A DNA stretch of 64,000 bases from Cololabis saira (lineage: Eukaryota; Chordata; Actinopteri; Beloniformes; Belonidae): assembly GCF_033807715.1 (NCBI RefSeq), contig NC_084597.1, positions 13,666,170-13,730,169 of the forward strand, written 5' to 3'. This document shows positions 1 through 11,285 of this stretch, piece after piece. Every line of letters begins with the position of its first letter. Position 1 is the first letter of the stretch. Made by a program: the position numbers and the translations under genes. The notes beneath the pieces were generated by a model. The model ran no database searches. It worked only from the letters and a program-made list of their open reading frames with translations, and was not told the origin of the DNA.

Positions 1-552
1 ATATGAAATAATCCATAAACATCTGTAAATGTTTCCATCCAAAATGAAGATTACCTTTTCCCTGACACAAGTGGCCTAAAAGGCCTAGAAATATTAACAC
101 CGTCAGGTGTTTTCATTATCAGAGATAACAGGGCTGTATTGTTAATAGACATTCACTGAGACAGACTGCTATGAGTGCTCATGAGGTGACAGACTGCCAG
201 TACGCCAGTAATGACTTGATTATTTTTACATAAACGTTGATGGCTGGCATAAGACAACAAACCCATCCTGATTTAAAACCATGGACAATTCAAAAGGTTG
301 TCGTTAAAGGCATGGCCAGGAGGGGGCGATATTACTCCAGTTACAGAGGATGCATGCCAGACGTGAATCAAGTAAATGTTTTCTTACTCCTGAAAAAGGT
401 AAAAGCTATACATTCAGATGATCATGCAAAAGATAGACTGAGCTAACCAAATATTCAACAGGATAATTTACTTACAAAAAAGATCTAAGTCGTGTGACGA
501 AGGTGCTCTTTGGTGGGAAAGAGGATATCAAAAAAGAAGAAAAATCCAAGGC
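1..552. other. No gene recognised
   Basis: AT-rich sequence with only short open frames lacking any recognisable motif. I see no repeat termini or RNA gene here. Confidence 0.5.
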
Positions 553-1020
553 AAAATTGGCTATTTCATGTAGAAAAGATTAAAAAAATGGGTTACAGCC
601 CACGCGTTTCGGCCACAGCCTTCCTCACTCAATGCATTGATTCTCCTTAAATGGGATGATTGAAAACACCTGGGCAGGTGGGAGGACAAATACAAAACAA
701 GAGAAACAACAGATGTCCAATAGATGGCTCCACCAATTGTCAAACAACCAAACAGTGGAGATTAGGAGAAGAAAAGTTACAAAAAAGGACTAAAATCAAT
801 ATCCTCATTTAAACCTGGATGGATAGTGGCTTTCATTTGATAAATATAAAAGGTCTCTCTCTGCAGAAGGAATTTGAGTCTGTCACCACCTCTAATGTTT
901 TTTTGAATACTTTATAAAGTATTCAGTGTTTGGTTGTTTGACAATTGGTGGAGCCATCTATTGGACATTATCTGTTGTTTCTCTTGTTTTTTTAATCTTT
1001 TTACATGAAATAGCCAATTT
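553..1020. repeat. Asymmetric inverted repeat (fold-back element)
   Basis: Two pairs of arms are complementary. The outer pair is 553-590 with 984-1020 and contains GGCTATTTCATGTA and its complement. The inner pair is 697-755 with 924-985 and contains CCACCAATTGTCAAACAACC and its complement. The left arm carries about 105 bp (591-696) that the right arm lacks, including CACGCGTTTCGGCC. The loop is 756-923. It reads as a palindromic DNA element with a deletion in one arm. No transposase and no clear target duplication were found, so the family is unknown. Confidence 0.75.
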
Positions 1021-2002
1021 AAATAAAGGCTTTTTATATTTGCAGAAGAGTGCCTAGGATAATTTCCTTATCTTAATTAAAGGGGGAAATACCCCTGTCT
1101 TTTCTTGATGTTTACAGTCTTCCTGTGGTCCAATATCATCTGTCGCTTTTATGTTGAACATCTAACTGAAAATACTGAAAGAATGAGAATGCTGCTTCAT
1201 ATAAGTGGTATTTTAGTGGCATTTTGCATACTGAGGTTAACATTTTCAATAATGTTCATGTAGCCTTCAAAGGTGTTCTGCAATTAAAGTTTGTGTGGTG
1301 TCTTTATTTGAAATGTGTTGGATTTTAATTTGTTTTCGATATTTAGTATACTTCCAGTGTCCTAGACGGTGAGTGGTCAGTTTGGGGCTCCTCCGGCCGG
1401 ACGTAGCGCGTAGAAGGATCATGTTATTCCGGCCAGATCCTCTCCACCCCATCTGGCGCCCTGGTTGGCCAGAGGGGGCATGTATAGCCCAGGACTGTTG
1501 CATGTTTTTGTGAGGGTAGCTCACATTAGCTCACAATATGTGATCCGAGACATTTAATAATAGTCTCACACCGTTTACCATCTCAAAATATAATCAAATT
1601 TCCAAGTGCCACAATTAAGACCAGAATTCAAGTAAAATAGAATAGCTATAAACTATATTTATAGTCAGTACATAATCATTTATGTGAATAATATAATATT
1701 TCCATTATTTATTAGTCAGCTTTGTTTAACTGAAGAACTCACGTCAGTATATTGACCTTTGTGGCCGAATACAAAAACAAATATATTGCTTTTCCTACGT
1801 TAAAGTTGTGTCGAAAAAATATTACAGGGCTTGTGGACTGTATGGTACGTACACATTGATGTTTTTAAAGATTGTTTCATCTTTATTTATAAAACAACAA
1901 AAAACGTAGCTGTTGTAGCCTACTACTAGAGGGAGCTCACGTAAAACAACCGAGGGAGCGCATCAAACAGCCTGCAGTTTTTATGGTCTGTCAGTGTCGG
2001 CA
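1021..2002. other. No gene; isolated GC-rich block inside AT-rich DNA
   Basis: Mostly AT-rich. A markedly GC-rich block lies at about 1368-1545 and includes CTCCGGCCGGACGTAGCG and CTGGTTGGCCAGAGGGGGC. It has no open frame with a recognisable domain. It may be a fragment of a retroelement, but I cannot name it. Confidence 0.4.
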
Positions 2003-2006
2003 TTAA

Positions 2007-2346
2007 AGGAGCTTGAGGCCGGATTGTGGCAAGATTTATGAAAAAAATCCGTATACATTTTAAGTTTTCTAGTAATAATGTCAGATGAAGCGTTCTAAAC
2101 CCAAAAGAATGATTCCTCTAGTGTATCTCTCCTTTGCCTTGAACAGGCTGTGTGCTGCAAAATGTGCTGCAATTCTGTCCCGAATTTCCCGCGCTGGGCT
2201 GCGGATGTGACGTCACATGACGCTGCATGTGCGTTCTCCCCGTTCTCCCGTGCCGGCTTCACTGTTGGCTGCAGTACCCCCGACGGCCGTCGTGGTGAAG
2301 GGTGGCGCTAGAGAGTCTCATTTCTTAAAAGGAGCCTCATGCTCCT
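2007..2346. mobile_element. TTAA-flanked MITE, family A, copy 1
   Basis: A 340-bp non-coding element flanked by TTAA on both sides (2003-2006 and 2347-2350). The termini are imperfect inverted repeats: AGGAGCTTGAGGCC at the left and GAGCCTCATGCTCCTT at the right. A second copy in the opposite orientation lies at 51510-51848 and shares almost the whole body, including the stretch around TGACGTCACATGACGCTGCA. TTAA target duplication is typical of piggyBac-like elements, so it is probably a non-autonomous member of that superfamily. The superfamily is inferred; the repeat structure is seen directly. Confidence 0.85.
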
Positions 2347-2350
2347 TTAA

Positions 2351-3280
2351 TGTGTGCGTGAATCCAAGCAGAGCAGGCTGAACTTAAGCCCCTTAAAACA
2401 CCAGAAAATGGATGGACTGACAAATAGCCTATTGATGGATGCTGTTAACCGAAGAGATGTTCCCTCTAAGGAACAGACACAGATTCATAATCATAATCGT
2501 GATTTGCTATAGTGTATCTATAAAGTGCTTTTTAAACAATCAACTGTTTCTCACCGATGCAGTCTGACTGAATAAGTTTCATCTCTCTGTGAAGCTCAGA
2601 TGAAGCCATCACATTAAACATACCTGCAACTTTTGTTTGGGGGCAATAAAAAATAAACAAAGTCTCAGTTTAAGACAGAAGTAGACTTTGGACTTAGTGT
2701 ACAACACTTTTAAAAAGATCCTTAAAAATAACTGGAATGAAAATAACAATGAAGGGCTGTAGATGAACAGAGTTCGGTGGAGTCGAGTTCACTCCTAAAA
2801 AATAGCAGATAAACTAAATAAGTATTTCTCTATACCTGACTGTTTTTAAATCCTTTCTTTGTCAAGCACAGATGATGCCCCAACATCAAGGGACTTCTTT
2901 AACGTATATTTCAGCTCTTGTGAAAACACTGAAGTTGACATTTAGAAGTTGGTTTGTTCTTACATGTACAGTAACTGCAGGGGGAAACACATCTAAACAT
3001 ACAGGAGTTTTCATTCCCACACAATTTACTTTCCATCCCCTCTCCTTCAAGCTGAGAATATGTTCCAATAAAATATGTTTTGTTTTACACACACGTCAGA
3101 GATGTGTAATCTGTCATAGAAGGATGGAGAAGTTGGTTCTTTCCCATCTCAAACTATCAGGATAATAAATTTGTCAGCATTGTTTTCTGATGTGTGCGTG
3201 TGAGTGGAGAAGAGAAGGTCAATTAATTCCTAATTTGTTTGCGGGGTCCCACCAGATGTTCTTGAGAGGGCTATGAGCAG
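2351..3280. other. No gene recognised
   Basis: Low-complexity AT-rich sequence. One plus-strand open frame (2872-3165) and an overlapping antisense frame show no family resemblance. A poly-A run follows at about 3285-3305. Confidence 0.5.
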
Positions 3281-3335
3281 ATGTTTAAAAAAAAAAAAAA
3301 AAAAAGTATTTTCTATCCCCCAGTTATATTATCAG

Positions 3336-3775
3336 GGAATCAGAATCAGAATCAGTTTTATTGGCCAAGTTTGAACATTGCCCGACAAGGAATTTGACTC
3401 TGGTTATTTCGCTCACTGTACCCAGATTTAAAAAATAGCAAACAGTAAATAAACAAATGTGGCACTTATTAACATATATACAATTAAAAAACTGAAAGGT
3501 GCAGCAGTATGAGGTAGACATGGTAATGATGGCTCTTAATAACATATATACATTTTTTTAAAAGTGAAAGGTGCAGCAGAATGAGGTAGACATGATTATT
3601 GGAAGGTGCATTGTTACAGCATATGATAGTGTTATTATAAATTACTGTCTCTGAGTCTGGAGGTTTTAGCGTACAGTGCTCTGTAGTGCCATCCAGAGGG
3701 GAGGAGTTCAAACAGACTGAGATATCCATAATCAGTTTATGGTTATTTTTCTTTAACATGTCCTATGTAAAAGCT
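3336..3775. repeat. Fish dispersed repeat with a local ~69-bp duplication
   Basis: Begins with AATCAGAATCAGAATCAG and continues TTTTATTGGCCAAG and GACAAGGAATTTGACTC, a form I recognise as a common interspersed repeat of fish genomes. It is probably the end of a LINE or SINE in reverse orientation. A tandem near-duplicate follows: the block holding AACATATATACA and GAAAGGTGCAGCAG occurs at about 3465-3532 and again at 3533-3600. Confidence 0.6.
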
Positions 3776-3929
3776 TCAGAGTCGAAAGTGGATGCACTCT
3801 ATTTTTCCTGTCACAGTAAACCACAGTCTCCTTTATAAGCGCCTCCATTTAAAGCACATTAACTAAGTCTCCAAAGGAAATTTAGAGGAAGTACTTGCCA
3901 CCTTCAACTAAGCTGTGCACACAGACAGC

Positions 3930-4302
3930 GTTGTCATATAGGGGGGAAAGGTAGTGACAATTATAAGGGCCCAGAGCCCACAAGGGCCCACACATGGCCC
4001 CCCCAGCAACCTATGAAAAAATCATTATGCATACATAATACACAATATATACTCATACTAATGAATCCAAATTCAAACGGAGCCACCAGTCACACAATAT
4101 TCTCTAATTTAAATCACTTCGATAATTCCCTTTGCCCCTTCCCTTCTTAAAAATGGTTTGGTCCACCCAGCTCTGTGCGAGTGAGCAGCGCGCTGCGCGA
4201 ACGTGAGAGCACAGCTGGACTAGATGTACAGTAGCTAGATGGGGGAAAGCTATCATGCCCCCCAAAAAGCCCAAATCCGGGCACCAGAAAAGGTTAGAAG
4301 CT
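3930..4302 (+). pseudogene. Possible hAT 5' remnant
   Basis: Contains AAGGGCCCAGAGCCC and GGGGGAAAGCTATCATG. A start codon at 4254 is followed by a short basic stretch, MPPKKPKSGHQKR. A lysine-rich start of this type is familiar from hAT-like transposases of the zinc-finger MYM-type group in fish. The frame then runs directly into a Gypsy reverse-transcriptase scrap, so this would be a junction of two elements. The assignment is weak, resting on a short basic peptide and GC-rich flanks. Confidence 0.3.
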
Positions 4303-4672
4303 AAGCTGGGCCTCAGGAATGCTTATCACCGGGGGGGGGGGGATGAGTAGAAAACGGCTTTCAACACTCCCCAGGGCCACTACGAGTATCTGGTCATGCC
4401 ATTTGGGCTCACTAATGCCCCTGCTGTTTTTCAGGCCCTGGTTAATGACGTCCTCAGTGACTTGCTCAATACCTGTGTTTTTGTTTACCTGGATGATATC
4501 CTGGTAAGTCCAGGGAGGAGCATGTTCAGCATGTGCGATGTGTCCTCCAGAGGCTCCTGGAGAATCACCTGTTCGTGAAAGCTGAAAAATGCCAGTTTCA
4601 CGCATCTGAAGTTTCATTCCTACTCTGTTTGGTGTTGTGCTTTTGGGTTCTCTGTCTTTTGAGCCCTGACAC
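4303..4672 (+). pseudogene. Ty3/Gypsy reverse-transcriptase fragment with YLDD
   Basis: The translation gives KLGLRNAYH, then a run of 12 G, then [27 protein letters not shown] and FVYLDDILV. The catalytic YLDD box lies at 4486-4497. After a short deletion the frame resumes with the thumb-like segment [15 protein letters not shown]. An in-frame stop precedes KTAFNTP. The sequence from 4627, with TGCTTTTGGGTTCTCTG, resembles the region after the Gypsy element at 33310-33345, suggesting the piece joins to the edge of an LTR. It belongs to the same family as the 30.5-33.3 kb element but is far shorter and non-functional. Confidence 0.85.
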
Positions 4673-4709
4673 TTTTCAACCAATGTTCCAACGAACAGAT
4701 TCAGATCAT

Positions 4710-4797
4710 AAAGATGCTGGGGGGTCATGTTGTGGGTCTATGAAGTGCCTAGAGACAACTTGTATTGTAAAAGATGTTATATAAATAAACGTGAATG
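4710..4797 (+). repeat. L2-type LINE 3' tail
   Basis: GTGCCTAGAGACAACTTGTA followed by TTATATAAATAAACGTGAAT resembles the 3' end of the L2-like LINE at 44590-44646. It is a degraded terminal fragment only. Confidence 0.65.
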
Positions 4798-5928
4798 AAT
4801 TTAACTTATTCAGTGTTTAGTAATAGCACTCCAACACGATTCCCTGGACTAAGGAAAGTCAAAGGTTTCTCTTTATCCATCCATTCCTTCATCTGGTCAG
4901 CTCTGCACATTCTCAAGCAATTTTTTAAAATATTTTTTATTTTATTTTTATTTTCTTTTTCAAGACTGAAACATTTTGTTCTTTTCTGGACAGAACGACA
5001 TCCTGTCCATCTGCGGCTCTTTTGGTCTCTAGGTTCTTGTTGGTTTAAAGATTCACCCGCGTCTGATCTGACTCTTTGGCTGCTTCGTCCACCAACAAGC
5101 TGACTGATGTTCATCCAAAGCTTTGAAATTACACTCACCCCCCCCGCACACGCACAGACACGCGTTCCTAAGTGGTCGTTTTATTTACACTTTACCACAA
5201 CAAGTGTACAGTTAATGATCCTGGATGTTTACTTGTCCTGCTCCGATCATCACCAAGGTTTTTGCCTCATGTTGATTTATTATAAAAAATTTGCATATGA
5301 TTTGACGTGGGAGGTCTTTTTGTTGCAATTGTTTTTTAATAAAATGTGAAAAATTAAACCCTCAGTTGTTAATTCCTGAAACCTTCTCAAGGCTGACTCA
5401 CACAAAGTTGAGACATATATTTAAACCACATTTTCATGTAATAACTACACCTTTACATCAGAGGATATTTAAATGAAAGTTCTTCAGAAGACGTGGAGAC
5501 AACCGGGGCAGCAGTTTGACCAACTCTGGTTTGACCTCAGCCACTAAACACAACTGTAATATTTAAAAGTGCCAACATAACAACAGTACAATATTTCCTG
5601 AAAGGTTCCTGCTGTTAAAACCTTGTAGGATGTTTGTGCCTTTAATTTAACACGTACTGTATTTGACCTTAATTTCATTGTTTGTCTTTTAGGTCCAAAA
5701 TGACCCGCTTCCACTAAAATTCTAAGAATAAAAGCTGCTTTTTTGCATTTTTAAGTCAAACTTTTTTTTGCATGAAGAAACACATTTGTTACCCATCAAA
5801 CATTTTATGAATGTCTGAGTTTTCCCTTTTTACTCGTAGAAAAACAAAATCAGTCAGTGGACATCACTCATGTTAATAATAACACTATTATAATTGTTTC
5901 TGTTGTACCAGTTTTTTTGTATTATTAT
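4798..5928. other. No gene recognised
   Basis: AT-rich sequence with overlapping short frames on both strands near 4800-5140 and no motif. A short CA/CG-rich stretch occurs at about 5140-5165. Nothing else is supported. Confidence 0.45.
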
Positions 5929-6224
5929 TAGGGCCCGAGCACTGACAGTGCGAAGGCCCTATTGTATCTGTAGGAATTTCCTTTCTCGTTTTTTTTCTCG
6001 TTATTTTTATTTTTCTGACGAAATGAGGGCCTATTTTCCCCCCTAAACATGCCCGAAAAGTCACCAAATTTTGCACGCAAGCCAGGCCTGCCATAACTTT
6101 TGAATGGTTTGACGTAGAGAGTCGTGGGTGGTGTCATCGGACTCGGTTTTGAATAGTTGACCTTCATTGGCATGAATTATCCCCGTCCCTTCTTCTGATT
6201 GGTCGATATTTGATAGATCCTACC
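5929..6224 (+). repeat. AGGGCCCGAGCAC dispersed repeat, truncated copy
   Basis: Starts TATTAGGGCCCGAGCACTGA, then AAGGCCCTATTGTATCTGTA and TGACGAAATGAGGGCC. This is a very common fish interspersed repeat of unclear class. It is colinear with the start of the fuller copy at 7556-8569 and breaks off near 6224, where a LINE 3' end begins. Confidence 0.75.
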
Positions 6225-6641
6225 CTCACCTATGGTCATGAACTTTCCTCTGCAGGGGGCTGGAGGCTCCCTTAGGGTGAAGAGTTCGGTCACTTGGGAG
6301 GAGCTCGGAGTCGAGCCGCTGCTCCTTCACATTGAGAGGATTCAGCTGAGGTGGCTTGTATCGGATGCCTCCTGGACGCCTCCCTAGGGAGGTGTTCCAG
6401 GCATGTCCCTCCTCCCTAGGGAGGTGTTCCAGGCATGTCCCTCCGGGAGGAGACCCCGGGGAAGACCCAGGACACGCTGGAGAGACTATGTCTCTCGGCT
6501 GGCCTGGGAACGTCTCAGACTCCCCTCGGAAGAGCTGGAGGAAGTTTCTGGGGTGAAGGAAGTCTGGGCATCCCTGTTAGACTGCTCCCCCGCGACCCGG
6601 GAACGGATAAGCGACGGAAAATGGATGAATGGATGGATGGA
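6225..6641 (+). pseudogene. Non-LTR retrotransposon 3' end
   Basis: GGGAGGAGACCCCGGGGAAG, then GAGGAAGTTTCTGGGGTGA, CTGCTCCCCCGCGACCCGG and a GGAT-repeat tail. This is the usual 3' end of a fish LINE: the last part of the RT frame and a short UTR. A 32-bp tandem duplication around TCCCTAGGGAGGTGTTCCAG lies at about 6379-6442. Only the end of the element is present. Confidence 0.7.

Positions 6642-6704
<63 letters not shown>
6642..6704. repeat. (ATT)n microsatellite
   Basis: About 21 uninterrupted ATT units directly follow the GGAT tail of the LINE end, so it probably grew from that tail. Confidence 0.95.
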
Positions 6705-6706
<2 letters not shown>

Positions 6707-7555
6707 TGTTGTTTCTAAAGTGAAAGCATGGGTACAATTATCCTTTTTAGCAAGAGATACAACTGTAGTAGAAGAGCGCTGGGATGGTTATAACATTTTT
6801 GACATTTCTGTCTGTATCTTGGAGTTTGATTAAGGACGATTAAAAAAGCAGCATCAATTTTTGTCACTAAAATTACACGAATCAAAGGAATTTTAAATTA
6901 GTAAAAAACTGCATGTTTGCAGCAAAATTACCACTAATGTTAGGGCAGCCTGAAACTGGTCTACATGAAAATAAATAGTAATTGTAAACCTCTGACAAGA
7001 ATCAAAGTATCATATTAGTTATGTGACAGTGTGGACAGGATTGTGCACAAAAGGAGTGTATTGAAAAAGTATTTACAGGAATTTCCTCGTCACTTTTAAG
7101 ATGTCATAAGGCTGTAATCAACTACTGATTCTCACAAACTGCTGTCAACAGTCAGTAGTTAACTTGTGACATCATGGCAGTAATGAGAAGTAATACTCTC
7201 GGGGTGCCCTGTGTATGTGGGTGTGAATGTTTATATGAGTATCAGTGTGTAGTTGGATGTGAATCTATCTGGATATGAGATTACTTTCTGCATTTCTGCA
7301 TCTCTATGTTTGTTTGTTTGTTTAGTTTTTTTCATAAATTCATAAAACTAATGAAATTCAGAAAACCGTTGAAGGTAATAACTTCATAAACTCCAAAAAT
7401 GACAGTCTGTCTTCAAAAGGAACATAGATAACTCTTTATTTATTTCCTAAGATCAGTCATAAATATGCGTGTATTAAAATACTTTTTTTTTTAAACTCCA
7501 TCTCTTGAAGGGATACCTGAGTCTGAGGTTTTGTTGGACTTGTTAGAGGTCATCT
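6705..7555. other. No gene recognised
   Basis: AT-rich with a short (TTTG)n run near 7310-7326. No open frame with a motif. Confidence 0.5.
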
Positions 7556-8569
7556 TATTAGGGCCCGAGCACTAGCACAGTGCCAAGGCCCTATTGTATC
7601 TGTAGGAATTTTTTCCTTGCTTTTTTTTTTTTTTCTTCTTTTGACGAAATGAGGGCCCCAAAAGTCACCAAATTTTGCATGCAAGCCAGGCCTGGCGAAA
7701 AATGTGATATTTAATGGTTTGCATTAATGGTCGTGGCCTAATGGCTCAACAGCGCCCCCTAGAAAACTTCGTGCCGCAAGCCCCACAATATGGTTTGACG
7801 TACGTGCACGAAAATCGGTAGGAGTACACACCTGTATCATGTCGCAACGTAAAGAAAAGTCTCTTGGCGTCATGGCCGAAACCGAACAGGAAGTTGGCGA
7901 TTTTCAATTAATCGTGTAATTTTTGCGCAATTTATGCCGTTTCTTCGGCCGCTTCTTCGCCCGAACTGTAACGTGCACCCAGGTGTGTTATACATCAAAA
8001 TGTGTGTCTCGAACCTGCGACGATGCATATTACTTTTCTCAGTCAAAAGCGTTACCGTGGCGACGATAGATGCCAAAAAGTGTGCCCCCTCTTCTGATTT
8101 GATTATATTTTCTGGCATAACTTTTGAATGGTTTGACATAAAGAGTCGTGGGTGGTGTAATCGGACTCGGTTTTCAGACCTTGACCATAATTGGTGCAAA
8201 TTAGCCTCGCCCCTTCTTCTGATTTGTCGATATTTGATAGTTCCTATTCTGTGCCATAACTTTTGAACGGGTTGTAATAAAGACATGTGGGTGGTGTCAT
8301 CTGACTCGGTTTTGAGAACTTGACCTTCATTGGCATGAATTAGCCCCGCCCCTTCTTCTGATTGGTCAATATTTGATAGTCCCTATTTTCTGCTATAACT
8401 TTTGAATGGTTTGATATAGAGAGTCGTGGGTGGTGTCATCCGCTAAATGTCCAGGCCTAAAGAATCTACATTCAAGTCATACAAGCGCTTCCACTGCAGC
8501 ACGCCTGAACGTGCACAAGGGTGAGAGGGCCCGTTCATCGCTGCTTGCAGCTTTAATTTGTAATTTGTC
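7556..8569 (+). repeat. AGGGCCCGAGCAC dispersed repeat, near-complete copy
   Basis: Starts TATTAGGGCCCGAGCACTAG and ends AGGGCCCGTTCATCGCTGCT followed by TGCAGCTTTAATT, the start and end I associate with this fish repeat. Inside, a segment recurs around CTTTTGAATGGTTTGA, AGTCGTGGGTGGTGT and CGCCCCTTCTTCTGATT at about 8110-8235, 8250-8375 and 8390-8440, so the body holds an imperfect tandem array of about 140 bp. A hAT element is inserted just beyond its 3' end. Confidence 0.75.
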
Positions 8570-8995
8570 TTGTAAAGCAGTGATTCTTAACCATAGGGCC
8601 GCGGCCCACACTTGGGCCGCGAGCGCCATCTAGTGGGCCGCGAAAAAAAATTAGTTTTGTACATGTGGGCCGCGGGGGCCGCGGGACTGCATAGCAACTC
8701 CCAACCAAATGAGGAGAAGAAGACCCTCAGCTAGCTCTAGGTGTAATAGTAAGAGAAATGGTGTGTATTTACAGAGAAAATCCTTCATTTTGCACAGAGT
8801 AGGGTCGTTTTCGAATTCAGACACTACCGCACTACATGCTACATACTGCAAAGTATGCACTGAATACTGCCTACTGAATGAAGGATTCAGTACGCTGCTC
8901 CAGCAGACCGTTCACACAGCAGTGTGCTACAGTGTATCCCAGAATGCATCTCGCACCAAAACGTCAGCGAAAGATGAGATTTAAAAGCAGACTAG

Positions 8996-9202
8996 AGTGT
9001 TTCTCAATCCTGGTCCTCGTGTTCCCTGTCCTGCATGTTTTAGATGTTTCCCTGCACCAACACACCTGATTCTAATTAAAGGTCCTAATTAGCTGTCATC
9101 AAGGTCTGCACAACTCTGTTGATGACACACGTACTTTTATCACGGTGCGCTGAAGCAGGGAAACATCTAAAACATGCAGGAGGACCAGGATTGAGAAACA
9201 CT
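8996..9202. mobile_element. Palindromic hAT-type MITE
   Basis: The left end AGTGTTTCTCAATCCTGGTC and right end GACCAGGATTGAGAAACACT are complementary. A second complementary pair is CTGCATGTTTTAGATGTTTC near the left and its mirror near the right. The related element at 42.4 kb lacks this insertion at the matching place, which supports its being an insertion. The flanks do not give a clean 8-bp duplication. Confidence 0.75.
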
Positions 9203-9598
9203 GGTAGAAGCTGTTGTAATTCCAGCTGTAGCGCTGTTAATATGCCACTTTATTACGTTTTAACATCTTTTAACATTCAGGCGTAAAAGTAAGGCGTAGA
9301 AATTTGATCCGATGTTTCGGGGATCAGAAGAGCCGCCGGTCCGGCCGCATCAGCAGCTCACGGCCGGAGAAAAGACGCGATCGCCGGGTCAACCCACGGC
9401 CTCGTCCCGGGGAGAAACCTGCAGCTCTGTGGAGAATTGTCGCCGGCTGAAATAAATCATTTAGGAAATAAATGTTGGTTTAATAGATGAAATCTAACAG
9501 ATGTAGCTGTCACGTTAGTTTGTCTGAATATGAGGTGAGCTTCGTGTTGTTACTAGATGGATATATATATACCACAGACTGATCAAAGCTGTATATCT

Positions 9599-9715
9599 TA
9601 TAGCTCAATGGGTTGGTTAGCGACTTTCATACAGCGAACGGGGGTTCGATTCCAGTCGGGCTTTATTTTGAAAATTTCCCCGATGCGGGACTAATAAAGG
9701 ATTATCTTATCTTAA
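9599..9715 (+). repeat. Short tRNA-derived SINE
   Basis: The head resembles a tRNA: TAGCTCAATGGG as an A-box and GGGTTCGATTCC as a B-box. The tail is AAATTTCCCCGATGCGGGAC, then TAATAAAGGATTATCTTATC, a LINE-like 3' end with short repeats. The related element at 42.8 kb has no such insert. It is a SINE, not a tRNA gene, because the two stems cannot be closed and a LINE-like tail follows. Confidence 0.7.
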
Positions 9716-10874
9716 ATGTTGAAATAGCAGTAAAACCACATTCATTGATGAAATGACATAAGGGATGGAAATGGATTTTAATAAATGTATTGAAATGAAC
9801 ATATCAGTCTATTGAAGTTAATTTTATTTTATTATTAACAAGTTCTCCTCTCTGTCGAGTAGCTCTCTCTCCATCTTCTCCTCCTTGTCCAAACCCCCTC
9901 TCTGCATCTATTTATTTCAGCTCCCGGACAAATTCTCTGTCAAAACACAGCAATGAAAAGTAGTTATTTCATGAAAAGACAACGAACTACCGATATATAA
10001 CGTTGTCATAACACTTAGTTCACTTTTATTTACGGATAACTTAGCTAAGATAACTAACAAAAACCTAACATACTATTAAAAACCCACAATTTTTAATCGT
10101 TGTCCTTACACTAAATTGAATTAAAAAGGTTATATATTAAAGTTACTTACATTTATATTCCTCCTTCTCCCTCTCCACGGTGTAACTAGTCCTTTCTGCC
10201 TTCACATCACATCACTGTCCGGTTGCAGCTGTTTTCTCAATAAAGCTTTGAGAAAAAAAAGAAAAAATCGCTGCCCGGCCGAGGCCGCATTGCATTCTGG
10301 GATATAGTGAGCGAGGTAGCTGGTTTGAAGCATGCTGCGGATTTTTTTCCAGATCAGTACAACATCCGGGTATTTTTCGCACACTGCAGATTTCCTTCTG
10401 TTCACATACAGCATACTACTTACTACACTTTGGCCAAATCAGTGTATACTTGTAGTACAGTATGCAAATTCGAAAACGGCCTAGGTTTAGATCCGCCAGG
10501 ATCGGGGATCGATTACTTGGGTCTGCGCCCAGAGCGAGCGAGCGCGGCGTGCTCATTTATCCTGACTCGTCCGCGCGGCCGGGGAGGTCGGTGCCGCTCG
10601 GGCGGTGGGCTCCGTCGTTACTGCTGAAGGATTGTACATGTAGATGCGTGGGCTGTCGTGTCGTCTGGACTGGACTGTTGTTCGGGCTCGCAAAAGCATC
10701 GGAAAGTGACTCTGCTGCAGCGGCCAGAGAGCTGCGGGTTCTGCCCGGCTCAGCTGATCAAGCTCGGATGAAATCCGACACGCGCAGTCCTGACAACTTA
10801 TTAATGTAAATAAAACTTAGTAAGTTACTTAGTAAGTAATTAGCTTGACTCTTACAGAGATGAGAAGCCTAACA

Positions 10875-11285
10875 GGTGGAAAGGGAAGTTCAACCCGGAA
10901 TGGACAGATTCATCCTGTTCAGTCTTCCCACTGGGACAAAACCAGTGTCTCATACGTTCAGAGACCGTGGCGTTCAAAGTGCGAAAGTGAAACGCCACTG
11001 AAACAAAACACAAAGTTTTTCATCAAACATATTCACTCAAGTCTGAACTGAAGTCACAGAAAATAAGCTGACCATCTTAAACATGTTTGGGTTCACATAC
11101 AGCTGTGAAGCAGCTTTCTCCACAATTAACATAATTAACTAAATATCGTTCCAGGTTAATCAATGAGCACCTTCTCATGCATATGAGAACCTGACACCAT
11201 CCAGCCCAGATTTAAAGTCCTGGCAGGAGAAATTAGAGCTCAGTTCTCTCACTGAACGACAGAAAGTGAGGGCATAAGATTAAGG
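10875..11285 (+). pseudogene. hAT transposase remnant (BED-like N-terminus joined to C-terminus)
   Basis: Reading across frames, 10875-11020 gives GKFNPEWTDS, then CLIRSETVAF and an RH-containing end, the shape of the BED-like zinc-finger start of hAT proteins close to ZBED5 and SPIN. At 11090-11285 the reading YSCEAAFSTIN, then YRSRLINEHLL and KVLAGEIRAQ, matches the hAT dimerisation C-terminus. Hundreds of catalytic-core codons are missing between them, and frameshifts are present. It encodes no working enzyme. It lies inside the hAT boundaries, so it is probably that element's own residual gene. Confidence 0.75.

Larger units (their letters stand above)
8801..10482. mobile_element. Nested DNA element with CGTTTTCGAATT termini
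   Basis: Imperfect terminal inverted repeats: AGGGTCGTTTTCGAATT at the left and AATTCGAAAACGGCCT at the right, bordered by TAG on both sides. Subterminal tracts rich in TACATACTGC-like repeats and the motif TATCCCAGAATGCATCT are typical of a widespread fish MITE group. The interior is shared with 42315-42960 and with part of 54047-54732. No transposase was seen. It lies inside the hAT at 8578-11736 and is therefore younger than that hAT. Confidence 0.75.

Noticed and set aside
6403..6833. Frames ending in poly-Tyr or poly-Ile
   Set aside because: Products of the (ATT)n microsatellite.
9599..9665. tRNA gene
   Set aside because: Same reason: it has a LINE-like tail and is absent from the related element at 42 kb.
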